From Microcyclospora pomicola (Eukaryota; Ascomycota; Dothideomycetes; Capnodiales), in assembly GCA_002786065.1 (NCBI GenBank), contig NHNY01000001.1, positions 682,001 to 746,000 of the forward strand: a DNA stretch of 64,000 nucleotides, read 5' to 3'. Positions 11,101 through 20,310 of the stretch are shown here, one piece after another. A program made the translations under genes and the position numbers. Positions within the stretch are counted from its first letter, which is position 1. The number at the start of each line of letters is the position of its first letter. The notes under the pieces are model-generated. The model saw only the letters and a program-made list of their open reading frames with translations. It searched no databases and was not told the origin of the DNA.

Positions 11101-12551
11101 TATGTCGACTCTCTCAATGCTAGTGGCTTTTCACAGGACAAAATGCGGAATTGCATTGCGCGGCTATTTGAGCGACGGATCGAAGATAGGGGTGGAGTGG
11201 GTGTTAGGAAAGCACATCGAGGCTTTCGTCTTTTGCTTTTCACCGAACCCGGACATAAAGTTCTAAACTCTACAAGTCATGAGCTCTGCAGGAATGCGCC
11301 GTTGCGTTTCGAATTCCTGACAGATGCTGCGGCCAACGGCACCACAGCGATGGTGATTCATGTCAGCGAAGCCAAGCGGCAAACGAGAATGCTGCTCGTC
11401 TTTCGCGACTTGGCTAGCCGACAGGCGTTTCATGACGTTGTCGTCGGACTGCATATTGGGCCCGACGAGACCATTGTCACCAAAGCAACACTGACCGGAT
11501 TGAATGTCGAGTCTGCTATGCAGGCGACGAGCTTCGCTGCTTCGGCGCACCCTGTTCTGCGATCTCTACAATGGCAGAGGCTTGGTGTTACCAACACCAT
11601 GGCCGGCGACCCGCATGCCGCAGCGCCGGAGACCGTGGAGTCAGAAAATTTGCGTATTGTTGCGAGGCATGCCTCAGGATGTATTACGGATCGAATGAAC
11701 CTAAACAAAGGAGACATGCTGCTTCGTGTACCTTGCGCGGATGTTGCAGCTGTCCAGATTCTCCGAAATCCTCAACAAGATCTGACCATGGCCATCGATA
11801 TCCGCAATGCTAATTCACAGGTTGTCGACGGCATCACCGAGCTCTATCGTACAGCATGTGAGCAGCTCACCATCCGTACTTTCACCTTCGCCTCCACGAC
11901 TGATCTGCATGCCTTCCAGACCGCCATCACAGGTTGGTCGGTTTTGTATGATCGCATGGCGAGCACATTTGGCATCTCTCATCGAAGGATGGTGGTACCA
12001 ATCTACCATAAATGGACTGCGAACAATGTTCGTCTCCAGATCGTCGCTCAGGATACGGTCGTGAAAGTCATCGCGTTCATGGAGGACTTCAGTCACGCGG
12101 ACGCCATGATCATCCAGGTCAAGTCGACAGATACATTTGAAAAGGTCAAAGGGGATAGCAAAGGCAAGAAATGGGCGCTCAAGATGGTCGATGCCAAGTT
12201 TGCGTTACCCGTGAAAGACGAGAAGAAAGAAAAGGAGAAGGAGACGTCGCCGGCGGCCGCAGCGGCGTTGGATGAGCAAGCGGTCCGACGACGATTTGTG
12301 AACTTGGAGGGCCTGGACTACGCGGGTGAACATGATGATATCACGATCGGATTCGAGACGGAGGAGGGTAAGTCTTTCCTTTCGATCAATCTTCCTACGG
12401 GTTGATGGCCTTTATTTCTGCCCTAGCTTGCGTGTCTGCCATTGAAGAACCCAAACTGACGACACTTCATTCAGCTCGAGATCAGTTCGCCGAAGCACTT
12501 CCGGCCGCTCCGACGGTGGGACGACTCATGACTTTGAAAAGAAGAATTTAG
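8137..12551 (+). CDS. Large conserved-looking fungal protein of unknown function
   Basis: Not recognised. Exons are 8137-12367 and 12475-12551; the 107-nt intron (GTAAGT...TTCAG) is supported by frame continuity and adds a basic 24-residue C-terminus ending LKRRI. Product: 1435 residues. The ATG sits in a strong context (ACCATGG). Residues 1-130 look folded and charged. Residues about 130-660 are low-complexity, rich in Pro, Ser, Gln and Arg, and probably disordered. Residues about 665-1400 are of normal composition, with alternating strands and helices (for example near WYLVGKAGLEVMF and ITIGFETEE) that could hold PH-like or other beta-rich domains, though I cannot name one. There is no signal peptide or clear membrane segment. 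Probably a cytosolic scaffold or regulatory protein; this is inference. Confidence 0.8.
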
Positions 12552-12900
12552 ACCATTCTCGAAAGCACCAATGTTCCGAAACTTCTGCGTTCAGCGCCAG
12601 GGCGTAGGGCGTGTATTTGTACATCGACTTTTACGTGAACATGGCTGGAGCTAGTCGACTTCTGGCCATCGTGGGAATGCAGGTAAGGCCGAATTCATGC
12701 TTCTCGTCAGGCAGCTTTCGGGGTCCCGCATCGAGGTGGGGTTCGTTTCTAACGTCAGTCGAGGGTTCATCTGTCATTCATACCGCGATCGTGTGCTCAT
12801 ATATCTTCATATTGCTGGTTAGACCTCTTTCTTTTACTCTACTCTTACATCATCTTCTCTCGGTTGGTGGTATCTCACATCTTCATTTCTGTCACGGAAA
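12552..12900. other. Short intergenic region, promoter of the PLP enzyme gene
   Basis: No gene supported. Pyrimidine-rich tracts (TCTTTCTTTTACTCTACTC) lie just upstream of the next ATG and are compatible with a fungal transcription start region. Confidence 0.6.
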
Positions 12901-14289
12901 ATGGCAGACCAGACTGCAGAAAGTGCAGCGGCTGGCGCAAACCCTCAACTCTCTTCGCTCTCCATCCCCACAAGCGATGAAGCTACCACCTCCCTTTCTT
13001 TGGCTACACTCGGTATTCATGCCGATGATCCCATGAACAGCTACACCGACGTTGCCCCAGCGCTCCACGTCTCGACCACATTCCGCTACACATCAGATCC
13101 AGACAAACTCAAGCCTACGAGTGACGACGACCCGCCATCCCACGTCCCTGGTGGACCCATCTCCAGCGACTCGCACATCTACTCCCGAGCCACCGCACCC
13201 AATGCCTCCCGACTGGAGATGCTGCTATCCAGCATCATCGGTACGCCATGTCTAACATACTCCTCCGGTCTCAGTGCCTTCCACGCCTTACTAGTGCACG
13301 TCCACCCAAAGGTTGTGGCGATTGGAAACGGCTACCACGGCTGCCATGGCGTGTTGAAGGTCTACCAGAAGCTCACGAACTGCAAGATCGTCGACCTCTT
13401 CGACACGACGACGTGGGAGAACGAAGCAGAAGGCTGGAAGCTCGGCACCGGCGACATGGTCCATCTCGAGACGCCCGTCAACCCGACCGGCAAGGCCTTC
13501 AACATCGCCAAATACGCCGAGCTCGCCCACGCCCGCGGTGCCGTACTCACCATCGATGCGACCTTCGCCCCGCCGCCGCTGCTCGACCCCTTGAAATGGG
13601 GTGTCGACTATGTCATGCACAGCGGCACCAAGTACTTCGGCGGCCACAGCGACATGCTCTGCGGTGTGCTTGCCATCGGCAAACGCGACACGGCCACCAG
13701 CACATCCTGGGAGAAGCGGTACTGGGATCTCTTCGTCGAGCGCATCTACCTCGGCAGCGTGATGGGCAGCATGGAAGCGTGGCTCGGCGTGCGCAGCCTC
13801 CGAACCCTCGAGCTGCGCGTCGTCCGCCAGAGCCAGAACGCCGGCAAGCTCGTCGCCTGGCTGCACGCCTGCATCACGGGCACGGACCCCGACACCGCGA
13901 CCGCCGCGGCCGTCGCGCGCGTCGTCGCCTCGCTCGACCACGCCTCCCTGCAGCCGCTCGACCCCGCCGAGGGCGACACCGCCTGGCTGCACGAGCAGAT
14001 GCCGCACGGCTTCGGGCCCGTCTTCGCGCTGTCGACGCACACGGCCGCGCAGGCCCGCCGCCTGCCCGCCCGCCTGCACCTCTTCCACCACGCGACCAGC
14101 CTCGGCGGCGTCGAGAGCTTGATCGAGTGGCGGCGCATGAGCGACGACACCGTCGCCGACACGCTGTGTCGCGTCTCCGTCGGCGTAGAGAACTGGGAGG
14201 ATCTGCAGGCGGATCTGGCGCGGGCGTGTCGGGAGTTGGTCCAGGAGGAGGACAAGGGGGAGGAGCCGGAGATTACGTATTCTTATTGA
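12901..14289 (+). CDS. Cys/Met-metabolism PLP-dependent enzyme (cystathionine gamma-synthase/lyase superfamily)
   Basis: Single-exon, 462-residue protein of fold-type I PLP enzymes that act in transsulfuration and related sulfur amino acid steps. Visible signatures: YSRATAPNASRLEMLLSS near residue 97, the PLP-phosphate and ring-stacking region with SSGLSAFHALL, VHLETPVNPTGK, LTIDATFAPPPLLDPL, and MHSGTKYFGGHSDMLCG, with Lys244 the expected Schiff-base lysine. It lacks the textbook SGM and YGGT sequences of bacterial enzymes and looks more like the divergent fungal branch that includes yeast YML082W and YHR112C, so the exact reaction (gamma-synthase, lyase or other) is open. The second half is very GC-rich in third positions, which creates long spurious frames in other phases, including on the opposite strand. 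Confidence 0.85.
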   Translation: MADQTAESAAAGANPQLSSLSIPTSDEATTSLSLATLGIHADDPMNSYTDVAPALHVSTTFRYTSDPDKLKPTSDDDPPSHVPGGPISSDSHIYSRATAPNASRLEMLLSSIIGTPCLTYSSGLSAFHALLVHVHPKVVAIGNGYHGCHGVLKVYQKLTNCKIVDLFDTTTWENEAEGWKLGTGDMVHLETPVNPTGKAFNIAKYAELAHARGAVLTIDATFAPPPLLDPLKWGVDYVMHSGTKYFGGHSDMLCGVLAIGKRDTATSTSWEKRYWDLFVERIYLGSVMGSMEAWLGVRSLRTLELRVVRQSQNAGKLVAWLHACITGTDPDTATAAAVARVVASLDHASLQPLDPAEGDTAWLHEQMPHGFGPVFALSTHTAAQARRLPARLHLFHHATSLGGVESLIEWRRMSDDTVADTLCRVSVGVENWEDLQADLARACRELVQEEDKGEEPEITYSY

Positions 14290-14883
14290 GGGCGGGGAGG
14301 ATTTGGTGGATTATTCCGTGTAATGCCCGGGTGTGCATGTGTATCTTAGCGAAAGTATGGTCTCGAATTATCATGTTTGCATTCGATCAGGGCGCGGCAT
14401 GGCATTATCTGTGATTTGACTGCAAGACGTAAAAGGTGATGGGATTTCTTCGGAGCATGGCCATGTATACAACAGTTCGGTATCTAGGACAGCAATCCAG
14501 TATCGAGCATGGAGACAGGACATCACGACTTAAGAGACAATCATTGAAAGAACAGGAAAGAGAGAAACGTGATAAATCGTGTCATCGGCGTCAACGTCAG
14601 GTTTATGATTTTTCCGAGAAAGATGGGATACGCCGCCACTCCTCACGACCGTTTTATCCGATACGGGGAAGAGCAATCAGGATCTGATATGATGCCCACG
14701 GCTTCCCTCCACCTTCAGCTCCATCGTGCTGTTGGCGATCGTTCCTCCCGTTCCGTCACTGATGCGGTCACGTTCGGCCTCCTCGAAAAATTCCATGCCT
14801 GCCCCTCAAGATCGCCAGAAACGTGAAAAAGAGCCCTTGTGTTGTGTGTGCCATGCATGAATCCCGAAACATCCGTCCCACAT
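14290..14883. other. Convergent 3' region
   Basis: Lies between two converging genes (PLP enzyme on plus, uL14 on minus). It should hold both 3' untranslated regions. No gene, repeat or RNA recognised. Confidence 0.6.
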
Positions 14884-15625
14884 TTACATCACGACACCGG
14901 AGTTGGAGGCGATACGCTGCAGAAAAAGCACGACTCGTCAGTATGACATTCCTTCCACAGACTCCACGCTCCAAAGCTCCGATGGAAACTCACCGGCCAC
15001 AGCTCCGCCGCCTCCTTGCCCACCGGTCCCGTGATCGCACTACCCTTCATCTCGCCCTTGGGGTTCACGATGACACCCGCGTTGTCCTCGAAGTACAGGA
15101 AGACGCCGTCGGCGCGGCGCCACGGCTTGCTCTGCCGCACGATGACGGCGGGCATGACCTTCTTGCGCAGCTCGGGCTTGCCCTTCTTGACCGTCGCCAT
15201 GACCATGTTGCCCACGCCGGCGGCCGGCAGGCGGTTCAATCGTGCGCCGATGCCCTTGACCGAGATGATGTACAAGTTGCGGGCGCCGGAGTTGTCGCAG
15301 CAGTTCATGACGGCGCCGCTGTGAGGAGAAAACTTGGGTTAGCTGGTGCTGATTCGGTGGGGGGTGGATGGTTGGTTGTAGGGTGGATTCGCGGAGTGGT
15401 GGATGGCGTGTAGGCTTCGAGGCTGGAGGTATGGAGCGCAAGGGCCGTGCTCGAAGAAGAGCAGGAGACGGGAAAACGTACACTGGCAGACCGAGAGTCA
15501 TCTTCAGCTTGTTACCAGAGGTGGAACCTCTTCTGTGAAGGGTGTATCAGTAGACCATTCCCTCGCTATGTCTCGTTCCTCCATATGGACTGGATTGCGG
15601 TATCGTACCCTCTCTTTCCGGACAT
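14884..15625 (-). CDS. RPL23: 60S ribosomal protein uL14 (L23 in yeast naming)
   Basis: Component of the large ribosomal subunit at the subunit interface. Four exons in transcription order: 15609-15625, 15482-15532, 14994-15318, 14884-14916, giving 141 residues, the normal length. The first exon is 17 nt (five codons and two bases, MSGKR plus a split Gly). Splicing gives an N-terminus with [30 protein letters not shown], the uL14 consensus. [20 protein letters not shown] and [20 protein letters not shown] follow, and the last small exon supplies the conserved [13 protein letters not shown] end. The introns (76, 163 and 77 nt) have GT-AG ends. Intron-rich ribosomal protein genes with tiny first exons are common in filamentous fungi. 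Confidence 0.96.
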
Positions 15626-15963
15626 TGTGGCGGTGGTTTATGTGTGAAGTGGTGGTCGAGGAGATGTGTCGTTTGGCTTCGTCGCCTGTGATTCAAGATC
15701 TGTCGTCGTCGTGAAGTCGGAAGTGGTTGATTTCTTCCCGCTGTGCGGAACACACAAGTGGTCCGTGCGTCGCAACTCTTGGCACGACTTTCGTTGCTTC
15801 AGTCTGACAGCTTCTTCCACTCGCACTACAAAAATCGCATACATGTGTGTGAGTCAAAGAAATTGATAGGTGCGATCCTGGAGAAAGTAGCATGGTATTC
15901 GTTCTATGTAGCAAGATTCCCGCGTAACATTTTTGAGAGGCATTTACAGCGCATTCAGTCATT
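15626..15963. other. Promoter region of uL14 and 3' flank of epsin
   Basis: No gene supported. On the minus strand the 70 bases before the uL14 ATG are purine-poor (ACCACTTCACACATAAACCA), as in many ribosomal protein leaders of ascomycetes. The distal part should contain the epsin 3' untranslated region. Confidence 0.55.
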
Positions 15964-17629
15964 CTAGCCCAGGAGATCGTCCATTGCACCACCACTTGCA
16001 CCGGACTTCGCACCATTACTCGATGATGCCGGCATGGATGTAGCTGCTGGTGCGCCATAGAGACCAGCTTGGCTCTTCTGCTTCGCCATATCCGCTATTG
16101 TCATACCCTTGGCCGGGGCAGCGTTGGTCTTCTTCATACCTCCCAACAAACTAGCGAAAGCATCACCACCAGCTGCCGGCTTCTTGGCAGCTCCCGGCTG
16201 AGCCCCTACGCCGCCAGTCGGAGACATCACTCGAGAGCCAGGCGTGCTAGACGGCTGTGATTGACTCGCCTGTACTGGTACTGAAGTGTAGTAGTTCGGA
16301 CCAGAAGGCTGGTAGCCTGTGGGTTTCGTCTGCTGAGCCTGCATTGGCGGTGAAAATGGAGTACCAGTGCTGCTAGGGGGCGGAGAGGTGGCAGAAAAGA
16401 GGTTGTTGAAGCTTGCGGTCTGCGCACCAGATTGCGGGCTTGGCTGAGCAAACTGCGTTGCGGAGGTTGTGCTGGCCGTGGATGCAGGTGGCGAGAACGA
16501 GCTGTAGTTTGGTTTTGGAATGCTTGGTGCTGAAGCCGTGGGTGCAGCAGACTGGAAATCATCAAAGTCGTCATCGTCGTCAGCGGCCACTGGTACTGGT
16601 GCCGCAAGGCTCATGGGTGCAGCAGCAAAACCTGAGGAACCATTCGAGGGCATTTGTGCCGGTTCATCGTCGCCAAAATCAAACAAGTCATCTTCCGGCT
16701 GTTTGGGCTGCGGTGGTGCTACTTTCTTGGCTGCACGTTGAGAGGTCGTCGTCGTCGTCGCTTTCCGCCGAGCTGGGGCCGCTCGTGCAGCACCATCGTC
16801 GTATTCGTCATACTCGTCAAAGCGCTCCGCACCTCCTGTCTGGCCACCTACATCGTGGTCTTCGTGGCTTTCCCCACCGAAGCCGCCTCCATCTCCATAC
16901 ACGCCTCTGGTAGAGCCGCCATATGCAGCACTCTCACTACCAAAGCCACCGTATCTGCTGCTGCTTCCACCACCACCAATGCCAATTCCAGCACCTCCCT
17001 CAACACCACTGTACTTATTCTTCGTCGTGCGCGCCTTCTTTCGCTCCGTCCGGATCTTGTCCACATCACTGAGCAAATCGGTCAACTCTTTACTCCGGTT
17101 CCGTACGTTGATACCCTGGTCTTTGCCGTTCTGGTCGATGAAGTGGAATTGTTTGAGCATTTTGAGCAAGCTGAGATGCGAGCGAGCGTCGTCGATGACT
17201 CGCTCAGACCCGTTCTTGATCAAGAACTCCATCAGCTGGAGCGCCTTGTAGATCTGCCGCCATTCCTCGGCGGATTTCTCGGTGAAGCGCTTGTAGATCA
17301 TGGGCATGATTTCGTTAAGGAGCTGACTGGACTGATTGTGAGTACGTATGCTGCATGGAGAGGTGTATGTTCGGTCGGCATACTAATTGAAAGTCGCGTT
17401 CGCAATCTCCTGCATCATGGTGGACGATGCGCCCCATGGCTCGTTGTTGGTCGCTTCTCGTACCTTGGCCTCCATTTCGGTGTAGTTCATGACGGCTGAC
17501 CAAGTCAGTCATACATACAGACTGAGATCTGCCACACTCCCACTCACCATTCTGCACTTTCCGGATGCCAGCTTTGACATCGTACAGCGTCAGGTTGGAC
17601 ACCTGGTCTTTAAGACTGTTGAAATCCAT
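15964..17629 (-). CDS. Epsin-type ENTH-domain adaptor, Ent3-like
   Basis: Binds phosphoinositides and clathrin adaptors for trans-Golgi/endosome traffic. Exons: 17548-17629, 17384-17495, 15964-17326; introns of 52 and 57 nt. Joined phases give 518 residues. The ENTH domain covers about residues 15-150: LYDVKAGIRKVQN, NEPWGASSTMMQEIANATFNY, LNEIMPMIYKRF and EEWRQIYKALQLMEFLIKNG. The acceptor at 17327 was chosen because it yields the conserved NYQLLNEIMP; one nine bases upstream breaks the frame. The rest is a Ser/Ala/Gln/Pro-rich disordered tail carrying acidic Phe motifs (DLFDFGDDE and DDDDFDDFQ), which in Ent3 relatives bind AP-1/GGA gamma-ear domains, and the protein ends MDDLLG. No ubiquitin-interacting motif stands out, which also favours Ent3 over Ent1/2. 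Confidence 0.92.
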
Positions 17630-18691
17630 GATGCAGAGCTAGACCGACTCAGCGATCGATCAGGCAGCCTGGACTCCGAGACAACGGCTTACTATGACCT
17701 GGCTAGCCAGAGCAGAGAACTGCAGCAAAGGCAAGACTGTGGTATTGGCATTGGGTGTTGCGGTTGAGACCCCGAGTTACGAGGGCCATGCGATGCCGAC
17801 GCTGGACGGGAGGAGCCGCGCCGAGTGGCTGTTCGTTGTGGTCATGATTGGAGATGGAGAAATATATCCACATCAATCATTACTTTCATCAGATTGGTGC
17901 TTTTGTACAATACTTGCCCGGTCATATCCATCTTCCTACAATTGTATACTACTCAGCGGATTACTGTACGATAGGTGAGTGCAGCTGATGGCCGTGGAAT
18001 GGCGCCGAGCAGGCAGGAATGCCCCTTTCATCAATGCTGGTTTCTAACCAGATGCAACAGTGTCCACTTCATCCAACGATCCAGTCCGTAAGTATATTCC
18101 ATTTCTCTAGACTCGGTGGCTATCATCATCGTCATCTCCATTCAGTGGGAAGAATCAAGCATTAGTCCAGTACGCGCCGCCTTGTGCATACCTACTGTAC
18201 CTGCCCAGGGATGCTGCTCCGGCTCGCCACGCTCGGTCAGCTCGTTCAGCTGCGGCGAAACTCGGCACTCGGCGACCTCGCACCCTGCATTGACGGCATC
18301 GGTATGGTGGGGGACTCAGTCAGTGTATACGAGTTGCGGAGGCTGCGAGTTCAACGTGCATATGACCGGTTGCGACAGTATGCACGGGCTGGATGCGCTG
18401 CTGGACGAATGCTTGGTGATTGCGCAGACAGATCTCACGGCCAAACACTTTGCCACATGTTTCGGATTCACAAGGAACAGAAACGCAAGAAGAAAAAGAA
18501 GAAAAAGAACGATCAATGGCGCACGAGGATGCTGTGACGACGGAGCTGCCGTCATCATCGCCCGTGGAACCTGAGGTGGATGCCGCAGAGGCAGAGAAGT
18601 CTCGAATGCTAATGTCTGCCCCCACCTTTAGCTGCTGCTCCGGCTGCCCCTCAATCCCTTCTTCGAAACCCCACTACTCGCCTCCAGCGCA
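17630..18691. other. Divergent promoter region between epsin and cyclophilin genes
   Basis: No supported gene. The 180 bases before the cyclophilin start are strongly C/T-rich on the plus strand. A short A/G-rich run (GAAGAAAAAGAAGAAAAAGA) lies near 18488-18507. Frames of up to 152 codons overlap in conflicting phases and look random. Confidence 0.6.
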
Positions 18692-19613
18692 ATGTTTTCA
18701 TCTTCTTCCTCCACCACCACCACCAAACTCCTCAACCACCTCCGCCGTCCAGCTTCTTCTCTTCTCCATCAACCAACTTTCAACCGTTCCTTCCACGCCT
18801 CCGCCGCCAACATGACCATCAAGGCCTACTTCGACGTCTCCTGGACCGGCCCCAAGCTCACTGCCGATGCCAACGGCAATGTCACCAACGTCGACAAGTC
18901 AGACACAGGTAAGTCATCTCTCCTTCTGCCTCCCTCATCAACGTGACGAACAGCATTACCATTGCTCGCTTGGCTTCTCTACTTTCTTCTCTTGTGCGAA
19001 CAGCAAGATTCCACCCGCCCATGGCTTCACCCCACCATCGCAGCCACAGTATTCGTCTGACTGATCCCATCCAGCTCGCACCGGCCGCATCAACTTCGAG
19101 CTCTACGACGATGTCGTCCCCAAGACCGTCGAGAACTTCCGCGCTCTCTGCACCGGCGAGAAGGGTTTCGGCTACTCCGGCAGCAAGTTCCACCGTGTGA
19201 TCCCCGAGTTCATGCTTCAGGGTGGTGACTTCACCCGCGGTAACGTGAGTCCATCCACTATCAGCCATCCAGCCCCGCCAGTCTCATACTGACCAACCTC
19301 GCCTCTGCAGGGCACCGGCGGCAAGTCCATCTACGGCGAGAAGTTCGCCGACGAGAACTTCCAGCTCAAGCACAACAAGCCCTTCCTCCTCTCCATGGCC
19401 AACGCCGGCCCCAACACCAACGGCTCGCAGTTCTTCGTCACCACCGTCGTCACCTCCTGGTTGGACGGCCGCCACGTCGTTTTCGGCGGCGTCCCCGCCG
19501 GCGACACCGAGTCCATCAGCGTCATCAAGAGCGTGGAGGCTTGCGGTAGCAGCAGCGGCGCCATCAAGAACAAGAGCGCTCCACCCACCATCACTGGCAG
19601 CGGTACCTCGTAG
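18692..19613 (+). CDS. Cyclophilin peptidyl-prolyl isomerase with two in-frame starts (mitochondrial and cytosolic forms)
   Basis: Catalyses proline cis-trans isomerisation and is the usual cyclosporin A target. Exons 18692-18908, 19075-19244, 19311-19613 (introns 166 and 66 nt) give 229 residues. Catalytic landmarks: [55 protein letters not shown] and [10 protein letters not shown]. Residues 1-40 are rich in Ser/Thr/Arg/Leu/His with no acidic residue, a good mitochondrial presequence; a second ATG at 18812 ([11 protein letters not shown]) would give a 189-residue cytosolic form. Neurospora crassa makes both forms from one cyclophilin gene, so the same is likely here. The C-terminal loop is altered ([12 protein letters not shown] where EVVEGMD is usual), but the active-site residues remain. 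Confidence 0.94.
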
Positions 19614-20310
19614 AGGTAACGCGCTGTGGCACGATACTGTCTAGGAGAAGAAAACTTGCGCTCGTGCATAATGGCTTCGGCGCCGTGCGAGCGAAAGTTG
19701 TTCAAAAGAACACGCACCACTTCCAACTCTACCATAATGGCGCGATCTCTAGATAGTCGATCGTGGCTGGCTGCGAAGCTGGCTCGATCACGAAAGTAGA
19801 GCAGATTACTCCAATCAGTTCTACTTTTCCGTCTTCTTCAGCGTTTCGTGAACACTGGTATAGACCTGATTGACTCCCACTCGTGAAACCCGTACACCTC
19901 CTTGTGGAATGCTGCGTCCCCTTCTCCCTGCTCCACAAACATTATAGTGCCTATTTCGCGGTCCGACATGGTCATTTGCTGCGCAAGGAAACCAATCCAT
20001 CAACGCACACGTAGGTCACAGTTCCGACAGCTGGACATCGTGGTCGCGAAACACAAAGGCGTGAAAACAAGACTGACGCGACAATTAATGTATGATGGGT
20101 ATGTACATTGATAGACGTGTGCCGAATTGCCAGCATACCGTACAGGCGCAGTGGTATATACATGGCTTACCTGCGCCATCCATTCGTGTCATGTAGCTGC
20201 CATTTCAGCCATCACCTCAGTGCCTGCGCTGGCAGGAAAGCTATGTACACATATATCTCGGACCGTCCGCAAGCAAGAAGAGCAATGGATACCGACACGA
20301 GTAGGGACGC
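19614..20310. other. Convergent 3' region
   Basis: Lies between the cyclophilin gene and the converging Zn2Cys6 gene. It should hold two 3' untranslated regions. No gene or repeat recognised. Confidence 0.6.

Noticed and set aside
13291-14091. 266-codon antisense frame
   Set aside because: Lies opposite the PLP enzyme; explained by GC3 bias and has no family resemblance.
13248-14414. 388-codon Arg/Pro/His-rich plus-strand frame
   Set aside because: It overlaps the PLP enzyme in another phase, has composition typical of a shifted GC-rich gene, and matches no family.
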